Made by a program: the position numbers and the translations under genes
Assembly (NCBI GenBank): GCA_019914945.1
Contig: CM034112.1
Span: forward strand, 5,107,001-5,171,000
DNA: 64,000 nucleotides
Direction: 5' to 3'
Source of the DNA: Typha latifolia
Lineage: Eukaryota; Streptophyta; Magnoliopsida; Poales; Typhaceae
Part shown: positions 46,237 through 55,628 of the stretch, piece after piece
Layout: each line of letters opens with the position of its first letter
Position numbering within the stretch: position 1 is the first letter of the stretch
The notes under the pieces: generated by a model
What the model was told of the DNA's origin: nothing
Database searches by the model: none
The model's input: only the letters and a program-made list of their open reading frames with translations

Positions 46237-46397
46237 TGTTACGATCCTTCCTCGGCTATAGGCTCTGATACCAGCTTGATACGATCCTTCCTCGGCTATA
46301 GGCTCTGATACCAGCTTGATACGATCCTTCCTCGGCTATAGGCTCTGATACCAGCTTGATACGAACCCTCTTTTGGTGCTATGGCTCTGATACCAGA
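46237..46397 (-). repeat. Tandem PBS-like array in the Gyp-H 3' LTR (3 + 1 units)
   Basis: Units at 46237-46276, 46277-46316 and 46317-46356 are identical except for the first bases (TGTTACG against TGATACG). 46357-46397 is a diverged version. Each has CTCTGATACCAG, so on the element strand each reads CTGGTATCAGAG. Confidence 0.95.
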
Positions 46398-46999
46398 TTG
46401 TTACGATCTTGCACGGAACTTTGAGATAAGATCCCGAAATATCCCGCCGTTGGATCGCTGTGAAATTTTGATATGTTTTAGGCCCGGAAAAGAGCTTTCC
46501 AACGGATCTAGTTTCAGGCGAATCGGAGTTGGGGATCTCGAGATATCGTTCGTTTAGTAGACGAACATCAGGATACTCTGTTTTTGGATTCCGTGGATGA
46601 AGGCACGAAATCCTGGGTAATGGTGGATTGTGGAGGGCCGGTGTTGATGGGGTGGCACCGGTGTAAAAGTGATGGTGGAAGGGTTATGGATGATGGAAAG
46701 GTTAGGGATAGCGATGGATAAATTGGAAGAAGGGGGAGAAGAGGGCCACTCCTAAGGGACTAGGGTGATTGGCCTGTCGAGGGAGATTAGAAGCGGCGTC
46801 GCCGGGGAGATTGAGGGAACGGGAGCGAAGAAGACGAAGGAGGCAAGGCAAACTCAATTCTCAATAATCAATTCTAATTTTGGTTGCCCTACACATACTT
46901 TTATAGGCTAACCAACAACTCAATCTTATCCTAAAACTCAATCTTATCCTAAGGTAAATCCAAACTCGAGACGACGTCGGTGAAGTCCGAATCGTATCA
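46237..46999 (-). repeat. 3' LTR of Gyp-H
   Basis: Its outer end (left) holds three 40-bp units plus one 41-bp variant, each containing GGCTCTGATACCAG, the complement of the tRNA-iMet primer-binding site. Because the target duplication abuts the first unit, the array is part of the LTR. An 18-bp TCAATCTTATCCTAAAAC unit is present twice (46920-46954). Confidence 0.92.
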
Positions 47000-47526
47000 A
47001 TCCACCACGCTTCCGCAACCTTGTCCTCAAGGTTTGAAATTTGGGAAGCGATCCATGATGTCTGTCTCTAGCTCCCATGTAGACTCGTCGCAGGTTTGCC
47101 CAGCCACTCAATCAGCACTTCGAGTCTCTAATCTGGATCCTTGGCGTCTTCTCCTACGACTTAGGACTCGAACCGGCTCATTGGAGCCATCTTCCTCCAT
47201 TGGTTCGGGTAAGGTCGAACCCACTACATGGTTAGGCCCGATCTGGGCCTTCAATGCCGAGACATGGAAGACGGGATGTATCCTGGTTCCTTCAGGTAGG
47301 TCCAATCGGTAAGCTCTTTTGGACCGATTCGTTGTAGCACTCGGTACGGACCATAGTACTTGTATCCCAACTTTTGGTTCAAAATTGGCCTCAATGTGGA
47401 TTGTTGATACGGTTGAGCTCGAACGAACACCAATTGGATCCACCTCAAATTCTCGCTCACGTCGCCTTTGTCATGCGTTTGCTTCATGCGGTTTTGTCTT
47501 TGTGGCTAGGTGAGTCTTGAGCCGTC
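47000..47526 (-). pseudogene. Gyp-H GPY/F region and chromodomain
   Basis: Minus strand: QLVFVRAQPYQQSTLRPILN, then KLGYKYYGPYRVLQRIGP (the GPY/F module after gypsy integrases), GTRIHPVFHVSALKAQIGP, and VLIEWLGKPA of the chromodomain before a frameshift. It ends LEDKVAE just before the 3' LTR. Frames change at least three times. Confidence 0.8.
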
Positions 47527-48552
47527 TCAATGTTTCATCTCGATCAGCAAGCTCCAAGTCAAGCTCAGTCCTATCCGTCGCCGCGAGTCTATCGTAGGCA
47601 CGCAAGACAGGGGAGTGCGCCCATAAACCGCCTCAAATGGGGTCATGCCAATGCTTGAGTGATGAGCGGTATTGTATGACCACTCAGCCCGGGGAAGAAA
47701 TTTGACCCAATCCTTTGGTCGATCCGCCACAAAGCATCGCAAGTATTGCTCTAATCCACGATTCACCACCTCGGTTTGGCCATCCGTCTCGGGGTGATAA
47801 GCTGAACTAAGATTGATTTGAGTCCCTTGCAATCTGAAGAACTCGGACCAAAACTCACTTATGAAGATGCGATCCCGGTCTGACACGATCGTCCTAGGCA
47901 TCCCATGCAAGCGTGCCACTTCCCGAACAAAAATTTCAGCAACCCTTTTTGCTGAAAACGGGTGAGACAATGTTATGAAATGTGCATACTTGCTCAGTCT
48001 ATCCACCACAACAAACACCACCGATTGTCCTCGAACTTCCGGCAGCCCCTCGATGAAGTCCATGGAGATATCCTCCCAAATACGCTGCGGTATCGGTAGT
48101 GGTTGCAGTAGCCCGCTAGGCTTGAGTGCCTCCGATTTGGCTCGTTGGCAGATTTGACATTCACGCACATACTTCTTCACGTCCGTCTTCATCCCAGTCC
48201 AAGTACAGTTTTGGGCCAGCCGCTTGTAAGTACGTAATACCCCTTCATGACCTGCTATAGGAGTATCATGGAAGTGTGCCATCAATAGCCTCCGTAGCTC
48301 TTCGTTTCGGGGTACCTTGATTCGCCCGTGCTCTAGTACTAACCCATTGCGCTCCTCGTGCTCGGGGTTGCTTGAGGGGTTCGCTCTCAACTCCTCCATG
48401 AGTCGGACCAGATCACTATCCTCTGCACTGGCTCTTCGTAGATCTGAAAAGAAAGGAAAAGTGGGTGCCGAGAAAGAAGCGAGCTCCCTTTCTTTTGAAA
48501 GTTCAAGCGGCGGTTTACTTCCATCCAACAACACTCTCGACCATCTCTCCAA
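47527..48552 (-). pseudogene. Gyp-H integrase in a 341-codon frame, fused to post-protease residues
   Basis: The first residues, RVLLDGSKPPLELSKEREL, come from just after the protease. Within a few codons the frame continues with ASFSAPTFPFFSDLRRASAE, which in full elements follows RNase H. Then the HHCC zinc domain: AHFHDTPIAGHEG ... CQICQRAKSE. The catalytic core has Asp in SMDFIEGLP, Asp in VSDRDRIF and Glu in GQTEVVNR, the last two separated by exactly 35 residues. The triad looks intact. The frame is lost after VYGRTPL through a one-base change, and the GPY/F part is in another frame. An enzyme truncated there would lack its C-terminal target-binding modules. Confidence 0.9.
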
Positions 48553-49110
48553 AAGGTCAATGTGAGGCTTATAAAATCAAGGTCACGGGCCCCAAGCTCC
48601 GAAGCCATTGGGTCCCTAAAACAATATCGGCACCTTGCAAGGCCAATGGATAAAGATCCAATGTGAAAGTTTGGCCTTGCACCTTCAATTCTGCACCTCC
48701 ACAAATAGAATCTGCTCGCAAGGTGGTGCCATCTCCAATCGTCACATCGAACCCTTCCGTGGGTTCCGACTCGAGCCCAATCTTCCTAAGGAGCCTCATG
48801 TCAATGAAGTTGTGGGTGGACCCGGTGTCAATCAAGATTCTCACTTTGTGGTCTTCTTGACTACTCCGTTCACCCGCAATGTCTTTGGCGCCGCCGTCCC
48901 CGAATAAGCGTGGAGGGAGATTTCAGCTATCACGTCCTCCACGTTTTGCTCCTCAACTTCTTCTCCTCGATGTCCAGCCACATCTGCGCTTTCAGCTGCA
49001 AGCTCATCCTCCGCTTCCTCCAATCCATCGATGAGCATCACCGATCCCATCGGTTTAGCACAACGATGCCCCGGTACAAACTTCTCATCACAACGGAAGC
49101 ATAAGCCCTT
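48553..49110 (-). pseudogene. Gyp-H zinc knuckle and protease
   Basis: GLCFRCDEKFVPGHRC (C-X2-C-X7-H-X-C, intact) is at about 49110-49060. The acidic linker VMLIDGLEEAEDE and RVNGVVKKT follow. After a small frame change comes MRILIDTGSTHNFIDMR (DTG intact), then VTIGDGTTLRADSICGGAEL and YPLALQGADIVLGTQWLRS. The frame ends at VTLIL through a one-base deletion just before the deletion junction. Confidence 0.88.
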
Positions 49111-49412
49111 GGCTCTTCTTTCTTCTACTTGGGCAGGTGTGAGTGCTCGCCCGGACCTCTAGGTGCGTACTTCACATCTTGGGATGGCTTCAAGGGTGCT
49201 CGAGGAGGTATCAATGCGATAGTAGCAGCTCTTGGTACTCCGCTAGTGTTTCTGCCGCTATGTTTGGTAGAGCTTGATTGCGGCTTCCTTGGCTTGTCCA
49301 ACTCTGCTTCCAGTGTATCTTCATGGCTCTATGCTTGTCTTCCATAAGCACCGCATCTTGGAAGGCCTCCTTTAAGGTTCTAGGCCTTAAAGCCCTCACA
49401 TCGGCTTGTATG

Positions 49413-50381
49413 TCACCCCGCAGCCCGGAGATGAAGGTCTTTGCGAAGTTGCCGATCCATCCATGGTGAATGACATCGGCTACTAATCCTCTCAAATTCT
49501 TCTTGGTATGACCCAACCGTGGTCTTCTGAACCGTCTTTGAGAGGAGAGCATCAAAGTCTTCATAGCCCGATACTCCAAATCGCCGTGTGATATCGGCGC
49601 AAAATTCAGCCCAAGTTTCGATGGCCTCAATGGCATTGGCTGATCGAAACCAATGAAGCGCCGCATCCTCAAGGTGGAAGCTTGCAAGCGTCACCTTATA
49701 TTCTTCCGCCGTACCTTGGTATGCAAAGAATTGCTCCGCCCTATACAACCAATCAATTGGATCGCCACCTTTGAACTTGGGGAATTCGAGACGCACGACT
49801 TGTCCACGAATGCCGTTGTCTCGTTCCGGATCATGCCCAACTCCTTGTCTAACCGGCGGAGGATGCACCATGAAGGGTTGATGATCCCTCCTTCGGTTTA
49901 GATCAACTCGCCGTGGTTCCGGATCGTATCGGCCCGCCCATGGATCTTGATCTCCAATGTGGTCTCCATGGTGATTCGCTCGTCGGATGGGTTCACCTGC
50001 AACTGGTCCTGGTGTAACCATCCTTGCTTGTCTCTGCCCATAGGGTGGTGGTAGCAGCGGCTCTTGTGGTTGCAAAGGCTGAACCGGTGAGGATTGATTC
50101 AAGGGGGTGGACTCGCGTCGTGGGGTCGATGGTGCCTTCCCGTTAGACATTGCTTCCCTTGGCGCCCGTAGTTCCCGCATCATCTCCATCATCATCTGGT
50201 GGTTGATGGCCATCTGCTCTGAAATAGACCCCAACATGGATAGAACGCTAGGCTCTTCCGTATTCCGATTAGATCGGATGGTTCCGCGGGTGGAAGTCCC
50301 CGCAATCGTCTCTTCCTCCTCTATTGGGAGAATCTCTTCTTCATCATCACGCCGTGCAGCCATGGATCTGGTGGTCGTCAT
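49413..50381 (-). pseudogene. Gyp-H gag, 322 open codons then frameshift
   Basis: Starts MTTTRSMAARRDDEEEILPI 24 bp after the PBS, the same start as in Gyp-J. It has a Met-rich helix (QMAINHQMMMEMMRE), a Pro/Gln-rich QEPLLPPPYGQRQARM, and the capsid core EFPKFKGGDPIDWLYRAEQF ... LEDAALHWFRSANA ... FCADITRRFGVSGY, ending FERISSRCHSPWMDRQLR. A frameshift at KDLHLRAAG diverts it. The continuation FISGLRGDIQADVRALRPRT is open in another frame (49211-49450). It encodes the nucleocapsid/capsid of a virus-like particle. Confidence 0.9.
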
Positions 50382-50422
50382 TGGAAGCGCTTGTCCGAGG
50401 AACGGTGGCTCTGATACCAGCT

Positions 50423-51217
50423 TGTTACGATCCTTCCTCGGCTATAGGCTCTGATACCAGCTTGATACGATCCTTCCTCGGCTATAGGCTCTGATACCAG
50501 CTTGATACGAACCCTCTTTTGGTGCTATGGCTCTGATACCAGATTGTTACGATCTTGCACGGAACTTTGAGATAAGATCCCGAAATATCCCGCCGTTGGA
50601 TCGCTGTGAAATTTTGATATGTTGTAGGCCCGGAAAAGAGCTTTCCAACGGATCTAGTTTCAGGCGAATCGGAGTTGGGGATCTCGAGATATCGTTCGTT
50701 TAGTAGACGAACGTCAGGATACTCTGTTTTTGGATTCCGTGGATGAAGGCACGAAATCCTGGGTAATGGTGGATTGTGGAGGGCCGGTGTTGATGGGGTG
50801 GCACCGGTGTAAAAGTGATGGTGGAAGGGTTATGGATGATGGAAAGGTTAGGGATAGCGATGGATAAATTGGAAGAAGGGGGAGAAGAGGGCCACTCCTA
50901 AGGGACTAGGGTGATTGGCCTGTCGAGGGAGATTAGAAGCGGCGTCGCCGGGGAGATTGAGGGAACGGGAGCGAAGAAGACGAAGGAGGCAAGGCAAACT
51001 CAATTCTCAATAATCAATTCTAATTTTGGTTGCCCTACACATACTTTTATAGGCTAACCAACAACTCAATCTTATCCTAAAACACAATCTTATCCTAAAA
51101 CTCAATCTTATCCTAAAACACAATCTTATCCTAAAACTCAATCTTATCCTAAAACTCAATCTTATCCTAAGGTAAATCCAAACTCGAGACGACGTCGGTG
51201 AAGTCCGAATCGTATCA
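50423..51217 (-). repeat. 5' LTR of Gyp-H
   Basis: It begins with two 40-bp PBS-like units plus the 41-bp variant (50423-50543), one unit fewer than the partner LTR. It has six copies of the 18-bp TCAATCTTATCCTAAAAC unit (51066-51172) where the partner has two. The true PBS, adjoining inside, is seen as GGCTCTGATACCAG at 50407-50420. Confidence 0.92.
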
Positions 51218-51222
51218 AAGTC

Positions 51223-51455
51223 GTTTGGATCGACAGGTTGTTTTGAGAGTCAGTCTTGTAACTGCTACTATTCTAGTGATTGGTTTTGATTCGAGTTTGG
51301 ATCCGTGGTTTTTTCCCGTTTGGGTTTTTCCACGTTAAAATCTTGGCGTTCATCTCTGCTTTCGTTCTTAATATTTCTACGGACTTTTGCTTAAGCGAAC
51401 GAGTGATATCATTGCCTAGTATTTAGATACATACTTGTGTCTAGGGGTTTTTTCA
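51223..51455 (+). repeat. 5' LTR of Cop-P, right part
   Basis: Continues from AAGTC as GTTTGGATCGACAGGTTG and ends CTAGGGGTTTTTTCA, directly before the PBS. It matches 55395-55628 of the 3' LTR. Confidence 0.9.
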
Positions 51456-51504
51456 ATTGGTATCAGAGCAGGTTCTCTCACCCTTTGAGAGAGATCAAAT
51501 AGGC

Positions 51505-52849
51505 ATGGATTTTCATAGAGATGGACCATCATCTATTAGACCTCCTATTCTAGATGGATCAAATTAAGGATATCGATTCTATGAAAGATGAACAATTGGT
51601 AGGAAATCTATAAACATTTGAGTCCAGTCTTTCAAAACCAAGGAAGTCCAAAGGGATAGCCCTATCCATAGTTGAACAAAATTTAGAGGAGTTTGATGAT
51701 TAAGGTGATTTAGATGTTGAGATGTTGACCAAGTTTGTCAAAAAGTTCAATAAATTCTTTCGGAAGCCAAACAAGTTGAATGCTGAAAAACTTGATAAAA
51801 GCAAAGCCTTTGTGAAAAAGAAGAATACTATGAGTTCAAATACAGGTGGTACCAACAACAATGTCAAACAGAAAAATAAGAATTATGAGAATAAAGTTCA
51901 ATGTTTTGAATGTTCTGGTTTTGGACAAATCGCACAAGAATGCCCTAATCGCCTTAAGAAGAAGGGTAAAGCTATGAAAGTTACTTGGAATGACTCAAAT
52001 GAATCTGATGATGATCCTGGAAAAGACGAAGAAAACTTTGTAGCTTTTGCCTCTTCTCTACTTAATATTGATTCCAGTATTGATACTGATAGTACAGATG
52101 ATCAGGATATGTTACCAGCTGAAGACGATGAATCTGAAATTCAAAAGGCATATAATGACCTATACCTGGAGTCGTTTAAACTCAAGAAAAGCAATCTTAG
52201 ACTACATCAACGACTCAAGGTAATTGAACTAGAAAGAATTAAATTTGAGAAGTACAAATTGGAGCTTGAACGTGTCAAAGACCTTTCTGAACAACTTGAC
52301 AATGCGAAAAATAAAATGAAGGCTGATGAAATTGAACTAGAACGATTGAATAAGGAAGTGATATTTCTAAAAGGGAAGAACAAACTTGATGAGATTCTAA
52401 AAGCTCAGATCTCTGGAAAAGACAGGTATGGTGTTGGATACACTAATAATTCAAATAATAACAAAACTGTATTTGTTTCTGCAGGTATACAAAAAGAGGA
52501 ATACCTGAAGCCAACAACCGCATTTACAAAGCAATCCTGGATGAACCCTTCTAAACAAAACTTGAATATACAAACTGGTGAATCTTCGACTGTATCAAAT
52601 GCAAACTCTAGTCACACTCCTCGACAAAAGGTGAGTAGAAAAAGGTTTGTTCTGACATGCTATCATTGCGGCATTCTAGGGCATATTCGACCTCATTGCA
52701 AACTTTTGCAAAAACCTAGAAGTGCTTTTATTTATGGGATGAAAACAAAGGCCATATGGGTCAAGAAAGGTGATTTGTTTACAAAACTTTTGGATTTACA
52801 GAGATTTGAGTATCTTCGTACTTCTTTAGGAATTTGTGCTTTGGATTGA
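51505..52849 (+). CDS. Cop-P gag-derived frame fused to the end of RNase H
   Basis: A start-like MDFHRDGPSSIRPPILDGSN at 51505 hits a stop. The capsid part is mostly deleted, and the main open frame is 51722-52849 (375 codons). Residues 61-74, CFECSGFGQIAQEC, are a first zinc knuckle with His to Gln. Residues 140-225 look like coiled coil. Residues 313-326, CYHCGILGHIRPHC, are a complete CX2CX4HX4C knuckle. WVKKGDL (346-352) normally leads to the protease. Here FTKLLDLQRFEYLRTSLG follows at once; this is the last stretch of copia RNase H. So protease, integrase and RT are deleted in frame. An RNA-binding, particle-forming role is possible; no enzyme remains. Confidence 0.85.
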
Positions 52850-54518
52850 TTTTCTTTTTGTTTTGGTTTGCATGTTTCATTTTTATGAGTTTTTTTTATT
52901 TCTTTTTAGGTTTTATTTTACTCTGAAATTTTTTTTTGCTTTTAGTTTCAGATTTGTCGAGAGTTTTGCTAAAAGAAAAAAATTGATGCACTCTTAGATT
53001 CAATAATTTACTTTTGACATAAAAATATGATTTTTCTCTTGATTATGAGTTATTATAGTCAATTTTGTCATCTTGTAGTATATTGTTTCAATTTTGATTT
53101 TGTCACTCCCTCGACTTCTATAATAATAAAAAGTTTAATGCACTCATAACGTATGTGTATTATTGTGTGAGCATGATATCATGAATATTTTTTTAAATAG
53201 CTCACTATTAACTTTGATTTACACAGTTTGACCTCATGCTTAGTCATAAAAAATATGTTCATAAAAGATCAATGAAAAGGGCTACAATGAGTTAGTGTGA
53301 AAGCCGTCTTGTTTCGAGTCCAGTTTGACTTAGTACATTATATGCAAATTCAAAAAAAAAAATATATATGAATTTCTTCTTGCACTTTGTTTGATTTGTA
53401 TTACAAGAAAATGGCTACCTACTCATGTGTGAAAGTCATCATTGCACCTATATTGGTTTATGTATAAAAAATAATACAGGAAAATTCCTGTTATGTTATG
53501 GAGAATAAGTCGAAAAGTGAAAAATTTCAATACTAAGTCGGTTTGACTACTGTGTTGCATCATTGTTTATATAGAAAAGTTTGTTTAAAAAGATTGGTTC
53601 ATGTTATCTATGCTCATCTTGCATATGCATATCGTTATGATCAATCAAGATTAATTTAATTTTGAGTGATGCATTAGAATTGATTATAATATGCTCTTGA
53701 TGATTTGATTGATCTGTGTATGACTTATTTCATTTGATTGTTATATTCTATGTCTTGAATCTATTTTGAATTTTCTAGAAGTGCATCTCCAAAAAGATTT
53801 TTGATTTGTTTTAGTTTAAATTTAAAAAAAAATTTCAAATCCTCAAGATCTTCATCTTTTTCATCAAAATTTTCACTTCAAACCCTTTTAAAGTCTTTTG
53901 GCCGAAACTTCAAGATTTTCTTCACTTTTTGCGAGGTATGATCATTCATCAATTTTTTTTTTTCAATTAAGTCTCTTGATCTTGATTGATTTCGTGCGGT
54001 TTCGAGTTTGGATCATATTAAAGTTAATATCTTGATGTTTCTTGTGCGATTGAATGTGATATCTTAGCGTTTTCAAGTGAAAGATGGGTTTCAATTAGGG
54101 CCTTCATGGTTTCTTCATCGTCAGTTCCCTCCGAGTTCCTAGTCTTTAGCATTTGTGTCAAAAAGGGGGAGAGTGTCTAGTGTGTCGTGTGTGGTGCGAG
54201 TTTAAAGTTTTAGAGTTTATGTGTGTAGGGGGAGCATGCCAATAGGGGGAGTTTATTAGAGTCTTTCTGTCTTTCTAATCTTGCTTATAACTTTGCTTGG
54301 AGAAATTGCGAACTTTGTCTGTTTAAGTACTTTTGAACTTATGCTCCATTGATAACTTGTGGTTGGATTGTTTATTCATTTCAAGTTATTTTCACTTGAT
54401 CTTGGATTGGTATATGTTTATTTGCAGGGATTGATGTGCAAAATATTCTAGTCTTGTTGATTGCTCATTTGAAGTCTGTGTAATATCTTGTTACCTAGGT
54501 ATTTTGTCACAAATTGCC
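52850..54518 (+). other. Cop-P 3' internal non-coding region
   Basis: AT-rich, no coding frame. 53100-53790 reappears inverted at 62870-63610 in Cop-Q, so it is a family feature. GGGGGAG phrases at 54160-54250 resemble the internal 3' ends of SIRE-type elements. The frame found in Cop-Q at the corresponding place is lost here. Confidence 0.7.
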
Positions 54519-54530
54519 AAAGGGGGAGAT

Positions 54531-55628
54531 TGCTAGGTTTTTATTTGTTGGTAATTGTGTACAAAATATTCTAAGTATATTTTTTCATGTATATGAGCTT
54601 TACACAAGTCTAGAATATCTCTGGTTTGAAGAATTGCAAGATTATTGGAGAAAAGCCTTCGAGTTCACACCGCGTTCACAAACGCGTTCGAACGTGGTGC
54701 GTTCACAAACGAGTTCGAACGCGAAATCTGCGTTCACACAGACAGAGAGCCGCGTTCACAAACGCGTTCGAACACGGTGCGTTCACAAACAAGTTCGAAC
54801 GGGAAATCTGCGTTCACACAGACAGAGAGCCGCGTTCACAAACGCGTTCGAACGCGAAATCTGCGTTCACACAGACAGAGAGCCGCGTTCACAAATGTGT
54901 TCGAACGCGGGTACTGCGTTCACACAGACCAAGAGCTGCGTTCACAAACGCATTCGAACGCATCCTGAAGAATTCAAGCTGTCGCGTTCGAACGCACCAA
55001 CAAAGTTTAAGAATATTGGACTTTCGTGAGTACGGATAAGACTCGGATTTGGCTCTATCTTGAAGATCGTGAGTATGGATAAGATTTGGATTTGGCTATA
55101 TCTTGAAGATCGTAAGTATGGATAAGATTTGGATTTGGCTCTATCTTGGAGATCATATATAAGGATTGTGAAACCCTATCTCTAGGGTGGTTGAATAAGA
55201 TTATTCAAGGAGACTTTTTGGAGGCTACATTGGTTCTTCAACTCACAAGGCTCTTCTCATCTAAAAATCTTAATCTTTCGTCTTAAAGGCTATCTAGACG
55301 AAAGATCAATCTCGAGGGTTACTGAGATTGGACTTCAATCACGAGAAGCGGTGAATCGTGAGTTCTAGCGAGCAAGACTGAGAGGAACAAAGTCGTTTGG
55401 ATCGACGGGTTGTTTTGAGAGTCAGTCTTGTAACTGCTACTATTCTAGTGATTGGTTTTGATTCGAGTTTGGATCCGTGGTTTTTCCCGTTTGGGTTTTT
55501 CCACGTTAAAATCTTGGCGTTCATCTCTGCTTTCGTTCTTAATATTTCTACGGACTTTTACTTAAGCGAACGAGTGATATCATTGCCTAGTATTTAGATA
55601 CATAGTTGTGTCTAGGGGTTTTTTCAAA
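54531..55628 (+). repeat. 3' LTR of Cop-P (1098 bp)
   Basis: Begins TGCTAGGTTTTTATTTG after the polypurine tract and ends CTAGGGGTTTTTTCA. It differs from the 5' LTR by scattered base changes and by about 85 bp more minisatellite. ATATATAAGG at 55154 is the probable promoter box. Confidence 0.92.
54660..54975 (+). repeat. LTR minisatellite with GCGTTCGAACGC palindromes
   Basis: Units of 53 bp (GCGTTCACACAGACAGAGAG + CCGCGTTCACAAACG + CGTTCGAACGCGAAAT), mixed with 31-bp half units. Shorter and longer versions are in the other LTR copies, at 45590-45815 and, inverted, 56060-56465. The absence of stops gives three overlapping but meaningless open frames. Confidence 0.9.

Larger units (their letters stand above)
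46237..51217 (-). mobile_element. Gyp-H: young RT-less chromovirus, complete insertion
   Basis: A 4981-bp insertion in the 5' LTR of Cop-P. AAGTC is present on both sides (46232-46236 and 51218-51222). LTRs at 46237-46999 and 50423-51217 are almost identical outside repeat-number changes; I see about two base differences in roughly 680 aligned positions. Internal order on the minus strand is PBS, gag (322 open codons), knuckle, protease, then integrase (341 codons), with no RT or RNase H, and a chromodomain. It carries frameshifts in late gag, after the protease and in late integrase, so its proteins must have come from elsewhere when it moved. Confidence 0.92.
45453..55628 (+). mobile_element. 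Cop-P: non-autonomous SIRE-like copia element with 5-bp target duplication
   Basis: LTRs run TGTTAGG...TTTTTTCA. AACGC precedes the element (45448-45452) and follows it (55629-55633), and the two flanks together reconstitute the LTR of Cop-Q. Its 5' LTR is split by Gyp-H. PBS TGGTATCAGAGC is at 51458-51469 and the polypurine tract AAAGGGGGAGAT at 54519-54530. Inside are one gag-derived frame (375 codons) and about 1.7 kb of non-coding 3' region. Protease, integrase, RT and almost all of RNase H are gone. Confidence 0.9.

Noticed and set aside
46237..46397. A CRISPR-like array or a tRNA gene cluster
   Set aside because: The repeats are contiguous without unique spacers, and only the 12-base tRNA 3'-complement is present, without the rest of a tRNA.
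54660..54975. GTTCGAAC read as Pol III B-boxes (tRNA-derived SINE)
   Set aside because: The B-box needs a C three bases after TTCGA; here the palindrome has G at that place, and there is no A-box partner or SINE structure.
54514..55039. Three overlapping open frames of 107-171 codons
   Set aside because: They translate a 53-bp minisatellite that lacks stops in all frames (53 is not a multiple of 3, so the same peptides appear in rotating frames). They lie in an LTR.
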